Shown: piece by piece, positions 26,607-33,831 of the stretch
How the letters are laid out: every line of letters begins with the position of its first letter
Numbering within the stretch: position 1 is the first letter of the stretch
Source of the DNA: Flavobacterium pectinovorum
Lineage (GTDB): Bacteria > Bacteroidota > Bacteroidia > Flavobacteriales > Flavobacteriaceae
Assembly: GCF_006438875.1 (NCBI RefSeq)
Contig: NZ_RCZH01000002.1
Coordinates: 102,426 to 166,425, forward strand
Direction of reading: 5' to 3'
Length of the DNA: 64,000 nucleotides
Position numbers and translations under genes: made by a program
Notes under the pieces: generated by a model
Database searches by the model: none
Seen by the model: only the letters and a program-made list of their open reading frames with translations
What the model was told of the DNA's origin: nothing

Positions 26607-26745
26607 CTAGCCCCGATAGTCCCGAAGCTTCGGGAGGAAATCCTTTTTCTGGGTTTTCAGCCAGAAAAAGATTACTTCACTTAATTTTTATATTATTTCG
26701 GAGTTCAGTGAACTTCGTTTGAAACGGATAGCGGGAAATAGCTCC
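26607..26745. repeat. Dispersed hairpin element, second copy
   Basis: Starts CTAGCCCCGATAG and ends GGATAGCGGGAAATAGCTCC, the same border words as the element at 11433-11512. Inside are the 16-bp palindrome TCCCGAAGCTTCGGGA (26620-26635), a hairpin CTTTTTCTGG / CCAGAAAAAG (26643-26670) and GTTCAGTGAAC. This fills most of the 309-bp gap; no gene is present. Confidence 0.65.
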
Positions 26746-26763
26746 TAAAAAAATTAAAACATA

Positions 26764-26813
26764 AAGAGATTAAGAAAAATTAAGATTCTATACTTGACTA
26801 ACCTTAATCTCTT
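26764..26813. repeat. 11-bp inverted repeat downstream of the dioxygenase gene
   Basis: AAGAGATTAAG (26764-26774) is the exact reverse complement of CTTAATCTCTT (26803-26813), with a 28-bp loop. It may serve as a weak terminator for the minus-strand gene or be a repeat remnant. Confidence 0.45.
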
Positions 26814-26828
26814 AATGGTTTAAAAATA

Positions 26829-27368
26829 TTATTTTTTAGCAACAAATCTTGGATCAGATTCCATTACGGTTCCACAATTATCGCAGGTTCTAAGTTCCAA
26901 TGAATTATAGAAATGTTCGAAATGTGGCAGGAAGTCTTTTTCGATATTATGAAGTTCAAAAAATACTTCGTAAAGTTTGTGATTACAATTATCGCAATGC
27001 CAAAGCAAGCCATCTGTATATCCTTTTCCGGCACGTTTGCGCTCAATTACCAAACCTATTGAACCTTCTGAACGAACTGGAGAATGTGGAATTTTGGCGG
27101 GATGAAGATACATGTCACCGGCATTTAATTCCATTTCTTTTCGCTCACCATCTTCCTGAATAATTACTTTTATACTGCCTTCGAGTTGGTAAAAAAGCTC
27201 TTCGGTTTCGTTGTAATGATAATCTTTTCGGGCATTCGGACCTGCAACAATCATTACGATGTAATCGCCGGAATCAACATAGAGATTTTTGTTTCCAACA
27301 GGCGGTTTTAATAAATGACGGTTTTCGTCGATCCATTTGGTAAGATTGAAAGGTTTTGCTATTGACAT
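26829..27368 (-). CDS. nbaC: 3-hydroxyanthranilate 3,4-dioxygenase
   Basis: A 179-residue cupin enzyme that opens the ring of 3-hydroxyanthranilate in the kynurenine pathway, giving the precursor of quinolinate. The iron ligands line up exactly with those known for the bacterial enzyme: His51, Glu57 and His95 (DYHYNETEE; KIPHSP). Arg47 and Arg99 are candidate substrate binders. A C-terminal rubredoxin-like site has Cys125, Cys128, Cys162 and Cys165 (CDNC twice). No other kynurenine gene is in the window, so it stands apart from its pathway. Confidence 0.95.
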   Translation of the reverse strand: MSIAKPFNLTKWIDENRHLLKPPVGNKNLYVDSGDYIVMIVAGPNARKDYHYNETEELFYQLEGSIKVIIQEDGERKEMELNAGDMYLHPAKIPHSPVRSEGSIGLVIERKRAGKGYTDGLLWHCDNCNHKLYEVFFELHNIEKDFLPHFEHFYNSLELRTCDNCGTVMESDPRFVAKK

Positions 27369-27415
27369 TTTTTTAAGGTACTAAGTTTCTAAGTAGCTAA
27401 GTTAGTGAAAAGTTT

Positions 27416-27487
27416 TCAGTCACAGTCGCAGTTTCCAGTTAGTTGTGACTGTAAACTGTGACTGATTACTGCGACTGATTACTACGA
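27416..27487. repeat. CAGT-word inverted repeat
   Basis: CAGTCACAGTCGCAGTTT (from 27417) faces AAACTGTGACTG...CTGCGACTG (27453-27477), with interleaved copies. It lies between two minus-strand genes and runs up to the stop of the nuclease gene. Confidence 0.6.
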
Positions 27488-28600
27488 CTATCTCATCTCT
27501 TTTATCAAATAAATATAAACCGGAAAATGATCACTAAAACCAACTTCGGTCAAACTGTGACGTAACGGATATCCTTTATATTGTCCGGAAGTTTGAATTA
27601 AATAAGATCTGCTAAAGATTCCTGCTTTCCAATATTTAAAGGTAGAGAAATCAGGTTTTATGAGGGATTTAGTGATTATAATTTGGTCGAAAATATCCCA
27701 TGAATCTCTAAAAGCGATTGTCCCCATTCCTTTATTTGCCATTTCTTCAAACGGATTGAAAACACCAAATTCCGGAACGTCACTCTTTTTTGACTTGGCT
27801 CCAAGTGCAATTTTTACGCTTTTATTAAAAGGTCCGTCGTTTAAATCGCCCATTGTAATCACTTTTGCATTTGGATTTATCTGCTGTAACGAATCAATAA
27901 TTCTCCGGTTTAAATTTGCGGCTGCTTCCCGAAAAGGACTACTGGCTTTCTCTCCGCCTGATCTGGATGGCCAGTGATTGACAATAATATGTATTTCTTC
28001 GTCTTCCAAAAAACCTGTTACTAATAGCTGATCCCGTGTAAAAATTCGATAGTTGTTTTTAATTTTATGTTCAAGTTCATCATCAGTTTCTTCGTTTTTA
28101 CTTTCTTTTTTATCTTCTTTTATTGGCAGTTTATTTTTATAGATATATAAAGGAATGTTGGAATAAGAAGTAGGTTTGAAATGTTTTTTCTGATATAATA
28201 ATGCAACATCAATTCCGCGTTTGTCAGGAGAATCAAAATGGATGATTCCGTAATCAAAGTTTGCCAGTTTAGGTTGTTTGATTAGATCTTCGACTACTCC
28301 ACGATTTTCGATTTCAGAACCTCCAATAATAGTTGGCGCATTGGGATTTTCCGGTGTTCCAATTTCAGACAAAACCCGAGAAAGATTTTTTAATTTCTGT
28401 TCATATTTTTCGTGCGTCCAATTCTGCGCTCCAGTTGGCGTCCATTCGTCGTCGTTTGTATTTGGGTCATTTATTGTATCAAAAAGATTTTCGAAATTAT
28501 AAAATGCAATAGTATGAATTGCGTATTTTTTTGATTGTGCTTGTACAAATGACAATGAAAAAAAGACCATTATAAAAAACTTAAAGAAGAGTATTCGCAT
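27488..28600 (-). CDS. Exported endonuclease/exonuclease/phosphatase-fold protein
   Basis: 370 residues with a signal peptide (MRILFFKFFIMVFFSLSFVQAQ). EEP-fold motifs appear in order: FYNFENLFD, GGSEIENR (metal-binding Glu), VNHWPSRSGG (catalytic His region), MGDLNDGP (Asp/Asn) and the final SDHFPV (Asp-His). This set supports a Mg-dependent phosphodiesterase, such as a secreted nuclease; the true substrate is unknown. A Lys/Glu-rich insert (KEDKKESKNEETDDE) lies near the centre. The gene ends inside the CAGT-word repeat. Confidence 0.85.
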   Translation of the reverse strand: MRILFFKFFIMVFFSLSFVQAQSKKYAIHTIAFYNFENLFDTINDPNTNDDEWTPTGAQNWTHEKYEQKLKNLSRVLSEIGTPENPNAPTIIGGSEIENRGVVEDLIKQPKLANFDYGIIHFDSPDKRGIDVALLYQKKHFKPTSYSNIPLYIYKNKLPIKEDKKESKNEETDDELEHKIKNNYRIFTRDQLLVTGFLEDEEIHIIVNHWPSRSGGEKASSPFREAAANLNRRIIDSLQQINPNAKVITMGDLNDGPFNKSVKIALGAKSKKSDVPEFGVFNPFEEMANKGMGTIAFRDSWDIFDQIIITKSLIKPDFSTFKYWKAGIFSRSYLIQTSGQYKGYPLRHSLTEVGFSDHFPVYIYLIKEMR

Positions 28601-28736
28601 AGATATTTTTTAAGAATGCTCAATTTAGGCAATTAATTCTTTTTTGTAGGAAATTTCTAATTTATTTTTCAAAACATTTTTTTGATTATCGGAGAATGTC
28701 CTGTAACTTGCTGACTCAAATCACTCTTTTCTAAAA

Positions 28737-29810
28737 ATGAAAAAAATATTTTTCTCCTTTTTATTTCTTGTTCTTTTCAATAACACAAATGCGCAAAAAA
28801 ACATTTCGTTTATTGATAGTATAAGGGTAAAACACAATATTCCCGAACTAGCATATGCAGTAGTTTCTGCTGATTCTATTTTAGAAATTCAGGCTTTAGG
28901 ATATCAACGAATAAACTCAAAATACAAGGCTAAAATTGACGATAAATTTAGATTGGGATCTATTACAAAAACAGTCACAGCTTATCTCGCTGCACTTTTG
29001 GTAAAGGAAGAAAAAATAAAATGGGATACTAAATTCTTTGATTTATATCCGGAATTAAAAGCCAAAAGTAATCCTGCGACTTACAATTTTACGCTACAGG
29101 ATTTTATAACTTTTCGGGCAGGAATCAATACTTGGTCGTACGGAAATGATACACCAACTCAGGAAGAAATTAAAGGCAATAATCAGCAACAGCGTTATGA
29201 ATTTATCGCTTGGTTCCTGCAACAAAATCCTGCTACAGAAAAGCAATCAGTATCTTGGTCAAATCCAAGTTATGTTGCCGCGGGACTTATGCTCGAAAAA
29301 GCAACTGGCAAAACCTACGAATTATTAGTAAAGGAATTAGGTAAAAGCCTAAATATCAATTTTGATTTTGGTCAGCCAAATTTAAAGGACAAAAACCAGC
29401 CTTGGGGACATGACGAAAATCTTGAACCCGAAAAACCGGCTTTAAATTATAAATTAAATTGGCTTTCATCAGCCGGGAATATTAATGTTAGTTTACCTGA
29501 TTATTGCAAATTTATTCAAATGCAGCTTCAGGGATTATCAGGAAAATCAAAAGTGTTTACCAAAGAAGAATTCGAATATATGCATTATGGTTTACCCGAA
29601 TTTTCTTTTGGATGGAACTCGGAAATTAATGAAAAAAGTAAATTAAAATATTCTTTTCATAACGGAAATCCGGGAACTTTTTTAACCAAAGTGTATATTT
29701 GTGAAGCAATCAACAAAGCTTTTATTCTTTTTGCCAATGTACAATCTGAAGAAGCTGATAAAGGACTTCTTCTACTATTAGAAGAATTGCAAAACAAATA
29801 TGGCGGCTGA
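28737..29810 (+). CDS. Serine hydrolase of the class C beta-lactamase family, atypical second motif
   Basis: 357 residues with a signal peptide ending near residue 20. The nucleophile motif S75-ITK78 (GSITKTV) and a third motif H308-NG fit the class C beta-lactamase/esterase/D-aminopeptidase family. The second motif, normally Y-x-N, reads W174-SN176 (SWSNPSYVAAGLMLEKATG); the codon is TGG, so the catalytic Tyr is replaced by Trp. Activity may be altered or lost. Substrate unknown. It is followed 56 bp later by an LD-carboxypeptidase gene on the same strand, hinting at a shared peptidoglycan theme. Confidence 0.82.
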   Translation: MKKIFFSFLFLVLFNNTNAQKNISFIDSIRVKHNIPELAYAVVSADSILEIQALGYQRINSKYKAKIDDKFRLGSITKTVTAYLAALLVKEEKIKWDTKFFDLYPELKAKSNPATYNFTLQDFITFRAGINTWSYGNDTPTQEEIKGNNQQQRYEFIAWFLQQNPATEKQSVSWSNPSYVAAGLMLEKATGKTYELLVKELGKSLNINFDFGQPNLKDKNQPWGHDENLEPEKPALNYKLNWLSSAGNINVSLPDYCKFIQMQLQGLSGKSKVFTKEEFEYMHYGLPEFSFGWNSEINEKSKLKYSFHNGNPGTFLTKVYICEAINKAFILFANVQSEEADKGLLLLLEELQNKYGG

Positions 29811-29866
29811 TTCTTAATCTAAAGCCTATTTAAAAAATAATTTATAATTTTAAGCAAAAAGAAAAC

Positions 29867-30871
29867 ATGAACACGAACAAACTCCAGAACTTCAGAAAAA
29901 GCTTTGCTTTTGGTACATTCGTATTTCTTATTTTTGCTTTACATTCATTTACCTGTCAATCCCAACAAAAGATGATTACACCACCTTATTTACAAAAAGG
30001 AGATACTGTTGCGCTTTTAGCAACAGCCAGAAAAAATATTGATGACAATTTAAAACCTACAATAGACTTACTTCATAGTTGGGGTTTAGAGGCTGTTGTT
30101 GGAACTACAATCGGGCTTGATTTTAATCAATTGGCGGGAACTGACGAGCAGCGTGCTGCTGATTTTCAGCATCAGTTGGACAATCCTAATATTAAAGCAA
30201 TTTGGTGTGTTCGCGGTGGATATGGAACGGTAAGAATGATTGATTTATTGGATTTCACTAAATTCAAACAACATCCAAAATGGATTATTGGTTTTAGCGA
30301 TGTAACCGTTTTACACAATCATTTGAATACGATGGGTTATAAATCTATTCATGGTGTTATGCCCGTAACGATTCCACGTGCTACTCCGGCGGCAATAAGT
30401 TCTATGAAATCGAGTTTGTTTGGTGAGCCACTTTCCTACTCTATTGGTCCAGATAAAATGAACCGTTTTGGAAAAGCAACCGGCGAACTAGTTGGAGGAA
30501 ATTTATCAATTCTTTATAGTTTATTGGGTTCACAATCGGCAATTGATTGCAAGGATAAAATTTTATTTATCGAAGATCTTGATGAATACTTGTATCATAT
30601 TGATCGTATGATGATGAATTTGAGACGCAACGGATGTATTGAAAACCTAAAAGGAATTATCATTGGCGGAATGACAAAAATGAAAGATAATGAAGTTCCA
30701 TGGGGGAAAAATGCGCTTGAAATTGTAGACGATGTTACTAAAAAATACAATATCCCTGTAATCTTCAATTTTCCCGCAGGGCATATTCAGGACAACAGAG
30801 CTTTAATCATGGGAAATACTATTTCTATTGACGTGAACGAATCCGGAAGCACTGTCATTTTTCAAAAATAA
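29867..30871 (+). CDS. LD-carboxypeptidase, S66 family
   Basis: A 334-residue exported peptidase of the muramoyl-tetrapeptide carboxypeptidase type, which trims the terminal D-Ala from murein tetrapeptides. The signal segment is FAFGTFVFLIFALHSFTCQS. Family motifs are GDTVALLATAR, WCVRGGYGTVRMID, the nucleophile Ser144 in GFSDVTVLHN, FIEDLDEYLYHIDRM (Glu) and FPAGHIQDN (His). All three catalytic positions are present. The signal peptide suggests a periplasmic enzyme, or a lipoprotein through the Cys near residue 30. Confidence 0.88.
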   Translation: MNTNKLQNFRKSFAFGTFVFLIFALHSFTCQSQQKMITPPYLQKGDTVALLATARKNIDDNLKPTIDLLHSWGLEAVVGTTIGLDFNQLAGTDEQRAADFQHQLDNPNIKAIWCVRGGYGTVRMIDLLDFTKFKQHPKWIIGFSDVTVLHNHLNTMGYKSIHGVMPVTIPRATPAAISSMKSSLFGEPLSYSIGPDKMNRFGKATGELVGGNLSILYSLLGSQSAIDCKDKILFIEDLDEYLYHIDRMMMNLRRNGCIENLKGIIIGGMTKMKDNEVPWGKNALEIVDDVTKKYNIPVIFNFPAGHIQDNRALIMGNTISIDVNESGSTVIFQK

Positions 30872-31322
30872 TATTATCTAAAGATTTCTTTTCTCCAAAG
30901 GATTCTAAATACCACACATCATAATCACGCAAAGTCGCCAAGACGCAAAGTTTTTTAGTTTCACGCAGATTTGGCAGATTGAGCAGATTTATTCGATTAG
31001 TGTACTATAAATCTGCGTAAATCTTTCACCTTTTTTTGATCTGCTCAATCTGCCAAATCTGCGTGAAAAATAATTCTTTCAGCATTTTTCATCATATCGG
31101 AGAGTCCTCAAAGATATACGTAGAGACGCACAGCAGTGCGTCTTATTCGCATACAAGTTTTTTGCTATAAATATTTTAAAGTAAACTTGTAAAGATTCTA
31201 ATTCTTTGTGTTAGATGCACTGCTGTGCATCTCTACGGAAAAACTTTGCACGTGCAAATTATTCACAACAGCAACAAAATTCATAACTCATAATTAATAA
31301 TTAATAATTCACAATTCAAGAC
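30872..31322. repeat. 450-bp gene-free gap holding two inverted-repeat elements
   Basis: First element: a perfect 30-bp inverted repeat, TTTCACGCAGATTTGGCAGA... at 30959-30988 and its complement at 31039-31068, preceded by a TCACGCAAAGTCGCC word. Second element: arms at 31119-31143 and 31213-31237 (CGTAGAGACGCACAGCAG / CTGCTGTGCATCTCTACG), each arm itself a near palindrome. No gene seen. Confidence 0.8.
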
Positions 31323-31694
31323 ATGGCTGAACACAACGAACTCGGGAAAAAAGGCGAAAATCTTGCTGTAGAATATCTTCTGGAAAATGGGTATAAAATT
31401 CTGGATAGAAACTGGACTTTCCAAAAAGCAGAAATAGATATAATTGCTCAAAAAGAATCCATTTTAGCCATCGTTGAAGTGAAGACAAGATCGAGCTTAG
31501 ATTTTGGTTTACCACAAGATTTTGTGAAGCCAAAAAAAATTCAGTTACTCATAAAAGCAGTAAATGCCTACATAAACGATAGGGAAAAGGATTTTGACGA
31601 AGATTGTGAAATTCGTTTTGACATAATTGCAGTTCATAAAAGTGGCGAAACATTTGCAATTGAACATCTTACCGACGCTTTTTATCACTTTTAA
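31323..31694 (+). CDS. YraN family (UPF0102) protein
   Basis: A 123-residue endonuclease-like fold: NELGKKGENLAVEYL, GYKILDRNW, then AEIDIIAQK and VEVKTRSSLDFG, the PD-(D/E)xK-like core of the UPF0102 family. The biochemical role of the family is not established. It is monocistronic, following a repeat-filled gap. Confidence 0.92.
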   Translation: MAEHNELGKKGENLAVEYLLENGYKILDRNWTFQKAEIDIIAQKESILAIVEVKTRSSLDFGLPQDFVKPKKIQLLIKAVNAYINDREKDFDEDCEIRFDIIAVHKSGETFAIEHLTDAFYHF

Positions 31695-31715
31695 CATAAT
31701 TTTTTATTGTTATAA

Positions 31716-31746
31716 TTGTAACAAATTGTTTTTTTATTTATATTTG
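31716..31746 (+). promoter_or_regulatory. Promoter of the ACT-like gene
   Basis: TTG (31716-31718), a 20-bp spacer, then TATATTTG (31739-31746). Both boxes fit the Bacteroidota promoter. The leader would be about 65 nt. Confidence 0.7.
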
Positions 31747-31814
31747 CCTAGATTTATAACATCACTATTAACTAAACCAACCCAATTAAGTTACAAAAAA
31801 AAAGAAAAAAAATT

Positions 31815-32471
31815 ATGAAAACCGTTTCTTCAATCGTCGAAAATTACATCAAAACAAAACCTTTTTTATTAAACGCGTTATCGCTCGGAATCATCAACCT
31901 TACTTCTCTTTCCCGGAATATTATGAACGAGTTAGAAAGTGAATTTGGTAAAGAGGTAAAACAGGGCGCTGTTGTTATGTCGCTTAAACGGCTCACGGAA
32001 GAATTGGATTTTAAACTCAACCATAAAATCAATAAAGTAATTAAGAATATTGGCGAAATCACCGTTCGATCTGAATTGACGGATTATACTTTTGCCGCAT
32101 CAGAAACGGTTTTAAACAAACAAGCTGATTTAATCTCTGATATCAACGCTTTATCTGATATTTTTTACACCTCATCTCGTGGTGTAAATGAAACTAATAT
32201 TGTAGTGAGCAGCAGTGTAAATCATTTGGTTGAAAAACACTTTATGCGTGAAAAACTGATTCAGAAATTAGATAATTTAGCTTCAATTACTGTAAAATTA
32301 CCTAAAGAAAATATCGTAGTTCCCGGAATTTATTACTTCATTTTCCAACGTTTAGCCTGGGAAGGAATTATCATAAACGAGGTAATTTCGACTTCAAATG
32401 AATTTACAATTTTAGTTGGAGAAGATCAGGTTGATGTTGCTTTTAAAGTAATAAAAGACTTGAAAAACTAA
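31815..32471 (+). CDS. ACT-domain-like protein (aspartate-kinase-like C-terminal region), function unknown
   Basis: 218 residues with no signal peptide. The N-terminal half (SIVENYIKTKPFLLNALSLG, LTSLSRNIMNELESEF) is helical and could be a winged helix. The second half has an ACT-like strand-helix pattern (FAASETVLNKQ..., ASITVKLPKENIVVPGIYYF, TILVGEDQVDVAFKVIKDL). Similar stand-alone proteins in Flavobacteriia tend to be named aspartate kinase, but the kinase domain is absent here, so a regulatory ligand-binding role is more likely. This assignment is tentative. Confidence 0.55.
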   Translation: MKTVSSIVENYIKTKPFLLNALSLGIINLTSLSRNIMNELESEFGKEVKQGAVVMSLKRLTEELDFKLNHKINKVIKNIGEITVRSELTDYTFAASETVLNKQADLISDINALSDIFYTSSRGVNETNIVVSSSVNHLVEKHFMREKLIQKLDNLASITVKLPKENIVVPGIYYFIFQRLAWEGIIINEVISTSNEFTILVGEDQVDVAFKVIKDLKN

Positions 32472-32513
32472 TCAAAACAACTCTTAGAATCCCTCTGGAG
32501 ATTCTTTCATTAT

Positions 32514-32556
32514 AAAATCCTTTTATCTTTTCATTATAAAGATAAAAGGATTTTTT
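32514..32556 (+). terminator. Terminator after the ACT-like gene
   Basis: A 17-bp stem, AAAATCCTTTTATCTTT (32514-32530) with AAAGATAAAAGGATTTT (32538-32554), a 7-nt loop and a T run. Confidence 0.9.
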
Positions 32557-32759
32557 CTTAGACGAAATCTATTGTCAAATCATCAAACTTTACCTTTTAG
32601 AATAAGAATATTCTCAAAAAAACAACCACTGAATTGTTAATTAACAAAATATCAGTTAAAAACTTATCGACCTGATAAAAAGCCGTTTACCTAGGCTTTT
32701 AGTGTTGTTGAGCATAAAATCAGTTAAAAAAAACATAATTAAGTTTTTTTGGATAATAT
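32557..32759. other. Upstream region of the ECF sigma gene, with dyads
   Basis: No gene. Contains the perfect palindrome TTGTTAATTAACAA (32634-32647), a short stem AAAAGCC/GGCTTTT (32678-32700), and TATTCTCAA (32609-32617), whose exact reverse complement TTGAGAATA lies at 32763-32771 beside the promoter. These may be regulatory. Confidence 0.45.
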
Positions 32760-32788
32760 TTGTTGAGAATAATATTTTTATATATTTG
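32760..32788 (+). promoter_or_regulatory. Promoter of the ECF sigma gene
   Basis: TTG (32760-32762), an 18-bp spacer, then TATATTTG (32781-32788): a housekeeping-type promoter. The leader is about 75 nt. So basal expression of the sigma factor probably does not need the sigma factor itself. Confidence 0.65.
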
Positions 32789-32867
32789 CTAATCAGTCAA
32801 CATATTAGACCACGCATTTTGACAGTATCATAATATAATTAGAATTAAATAAGAACTAATTAAATTA

Positions 32868-33431
32868 ATGTTGGGAACAAACGATCATAGCGACAAATTA
32901 TTGGTGAGTGAGCTCAAAAATGGCAACGAAAAAGCATTTCGTTCTCTTTTTGATTTATACTACCAAGATATCTATGGTTATAGCATAAGTCTCTTAAAAT
33001 CAAAAGAGGCAGCCGAAGAAAACGTGCAGGATGTTTTTATGAAGGTTTGGCAAAACCGCGAAAACCTAAATCCGGAGCAATCCTTTAAATCTTATATTTT
33101 TACTATTGCCAGAAATCAGGCTTTTAATTCTTTGAATAAAGCAGCAAATGATCTGGCGTTAAAAGAAGCTGTTTTTTACGAAAGTCAGAAATCACATGAA
33201 TATGGTGATTATTCTATTCGAGAAGAAGATTGTAAAAAACTTCGTAAACAAGCGATGAAACAATTGCCCCCCAAACGAAAGCAGATTTTTAAAATGTCCC
33301 GAAAGAAGGGAATGAGTTATGAAGAAATTAGCCAGGAACTCGGCATCTCTATCAATACAGTCCGGAACCAAATGAGTAAAGCATTAGAATCGATGCGAGT
33401 CTTTTTTCAAGTTCATGACGAGATTATCTAA
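32868..33431 (+). CDS. ECF-type RNA polymerase sigma factor
   Basis: A 187-residue extracytoplasmic-function sigma factor of the Bacteroidota family. Region 2 is at about 25-90 (FRSLFDLYYQDIYGYSISLL, AEENVQDVFMKVWQNRE) and region 4 at about 125-180 (LPPKRKQIFKMSRKKGMSYEEISQELGISINTVRNQMSKAL), separated by a short linker. It lies upstream of fecR and susC and is expected to drive the starch locus when released by the anti-sigma factor. It has its own promoter and a terminator, so it is a separate transcription unit from fecR. Confidence 0.93.
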   Translation: MLGTNDHSDKLLVSELKNGNEKAFRSLFDLYYQDIYGYSISLLKSKEAAEENVQDVFMKVWQNRENLNPEQSFKSYIFTIARNQAFNSLNKAANDLALKEAVFYESQKSHEYGDYSIREEDCKKLRKQAMKQLPPKRKQIFKMSRKKGMSYEEISQELGISINTVRNQMSKALESMRVFFQVHDEII

Positions 33432-33454
33432 ACCAAAAAACCACATTAACCATC

Positions 33455-33486
33455 AAAATCACTCTTCTCGGGTGATTTTTTTTTGT
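33455..33486 (+). terminator. Terminator after the sigma gene
   Basis: AAAATCACTC pairs with GGGTGATTTT around a short loop and runs into a long T tract. Confidence 0.8.
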
Positions 33487-33537
33487 TTTTAATTTAACCG
33501 CAAAGTACGAAGTACGCAAAGGATTTATGCAAAGTTT

Positions 33538-33639
33538 GTCATTTCGAGCGAAGGGAGAAATCACACTCGTAACTCTACAAAGATTGGCGATTTTGTTTGC
33601 GGCATTTCTGGTGTGATTTCTCCCTTCGCTCGAAATGAC
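33538..33639. repeat. 29-bp perfect inverted repeat with 44-bp spacer
   Basis: The arms at 33538-33566 (GTCATTTCGAGCGAAGGGAG...) and 33611-33639 are exact reverse complements. A GCAAAGTACGAAGTACGCAAAGG word precedes it. It fills the sigma-fecR gap and encodes nothing. Confidence 0.9.
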
Positions 33640-33762
33640 AAAAAAACCGTTTATCAAAATAAAAATAAAAATTTAAAATATTTTTTTTTCTATAAACCTC
33701 AACAAAATCAATACTTCACAAGGTTTATCGCTTTACCTAAATGTTAAAATTTAAAAATTTAC

Positions 33763-33782
33763 AACGTTTGAGTAGTACTCAA
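33763..33782 (+). promoter_or_regulatory. Candidate regulated promoter/operator of fecR and the sus genes
   Basis: AACGTTTG (33763-33770) is one base off the -7 consensus. The palindrome TTGAGTA-G-TACTCAA (33768-33782) overlaps it. No full consensus promoter was found in this gap, as would fit a promoter read by the ECF sigma factor or by another regulator. Confidence 0.4.
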
Positions 33783-33831
33783 CTTGCTTTCAACTGTATT
33801 ATATAAAACCCCGACCTAAAATCAGTTCGTA

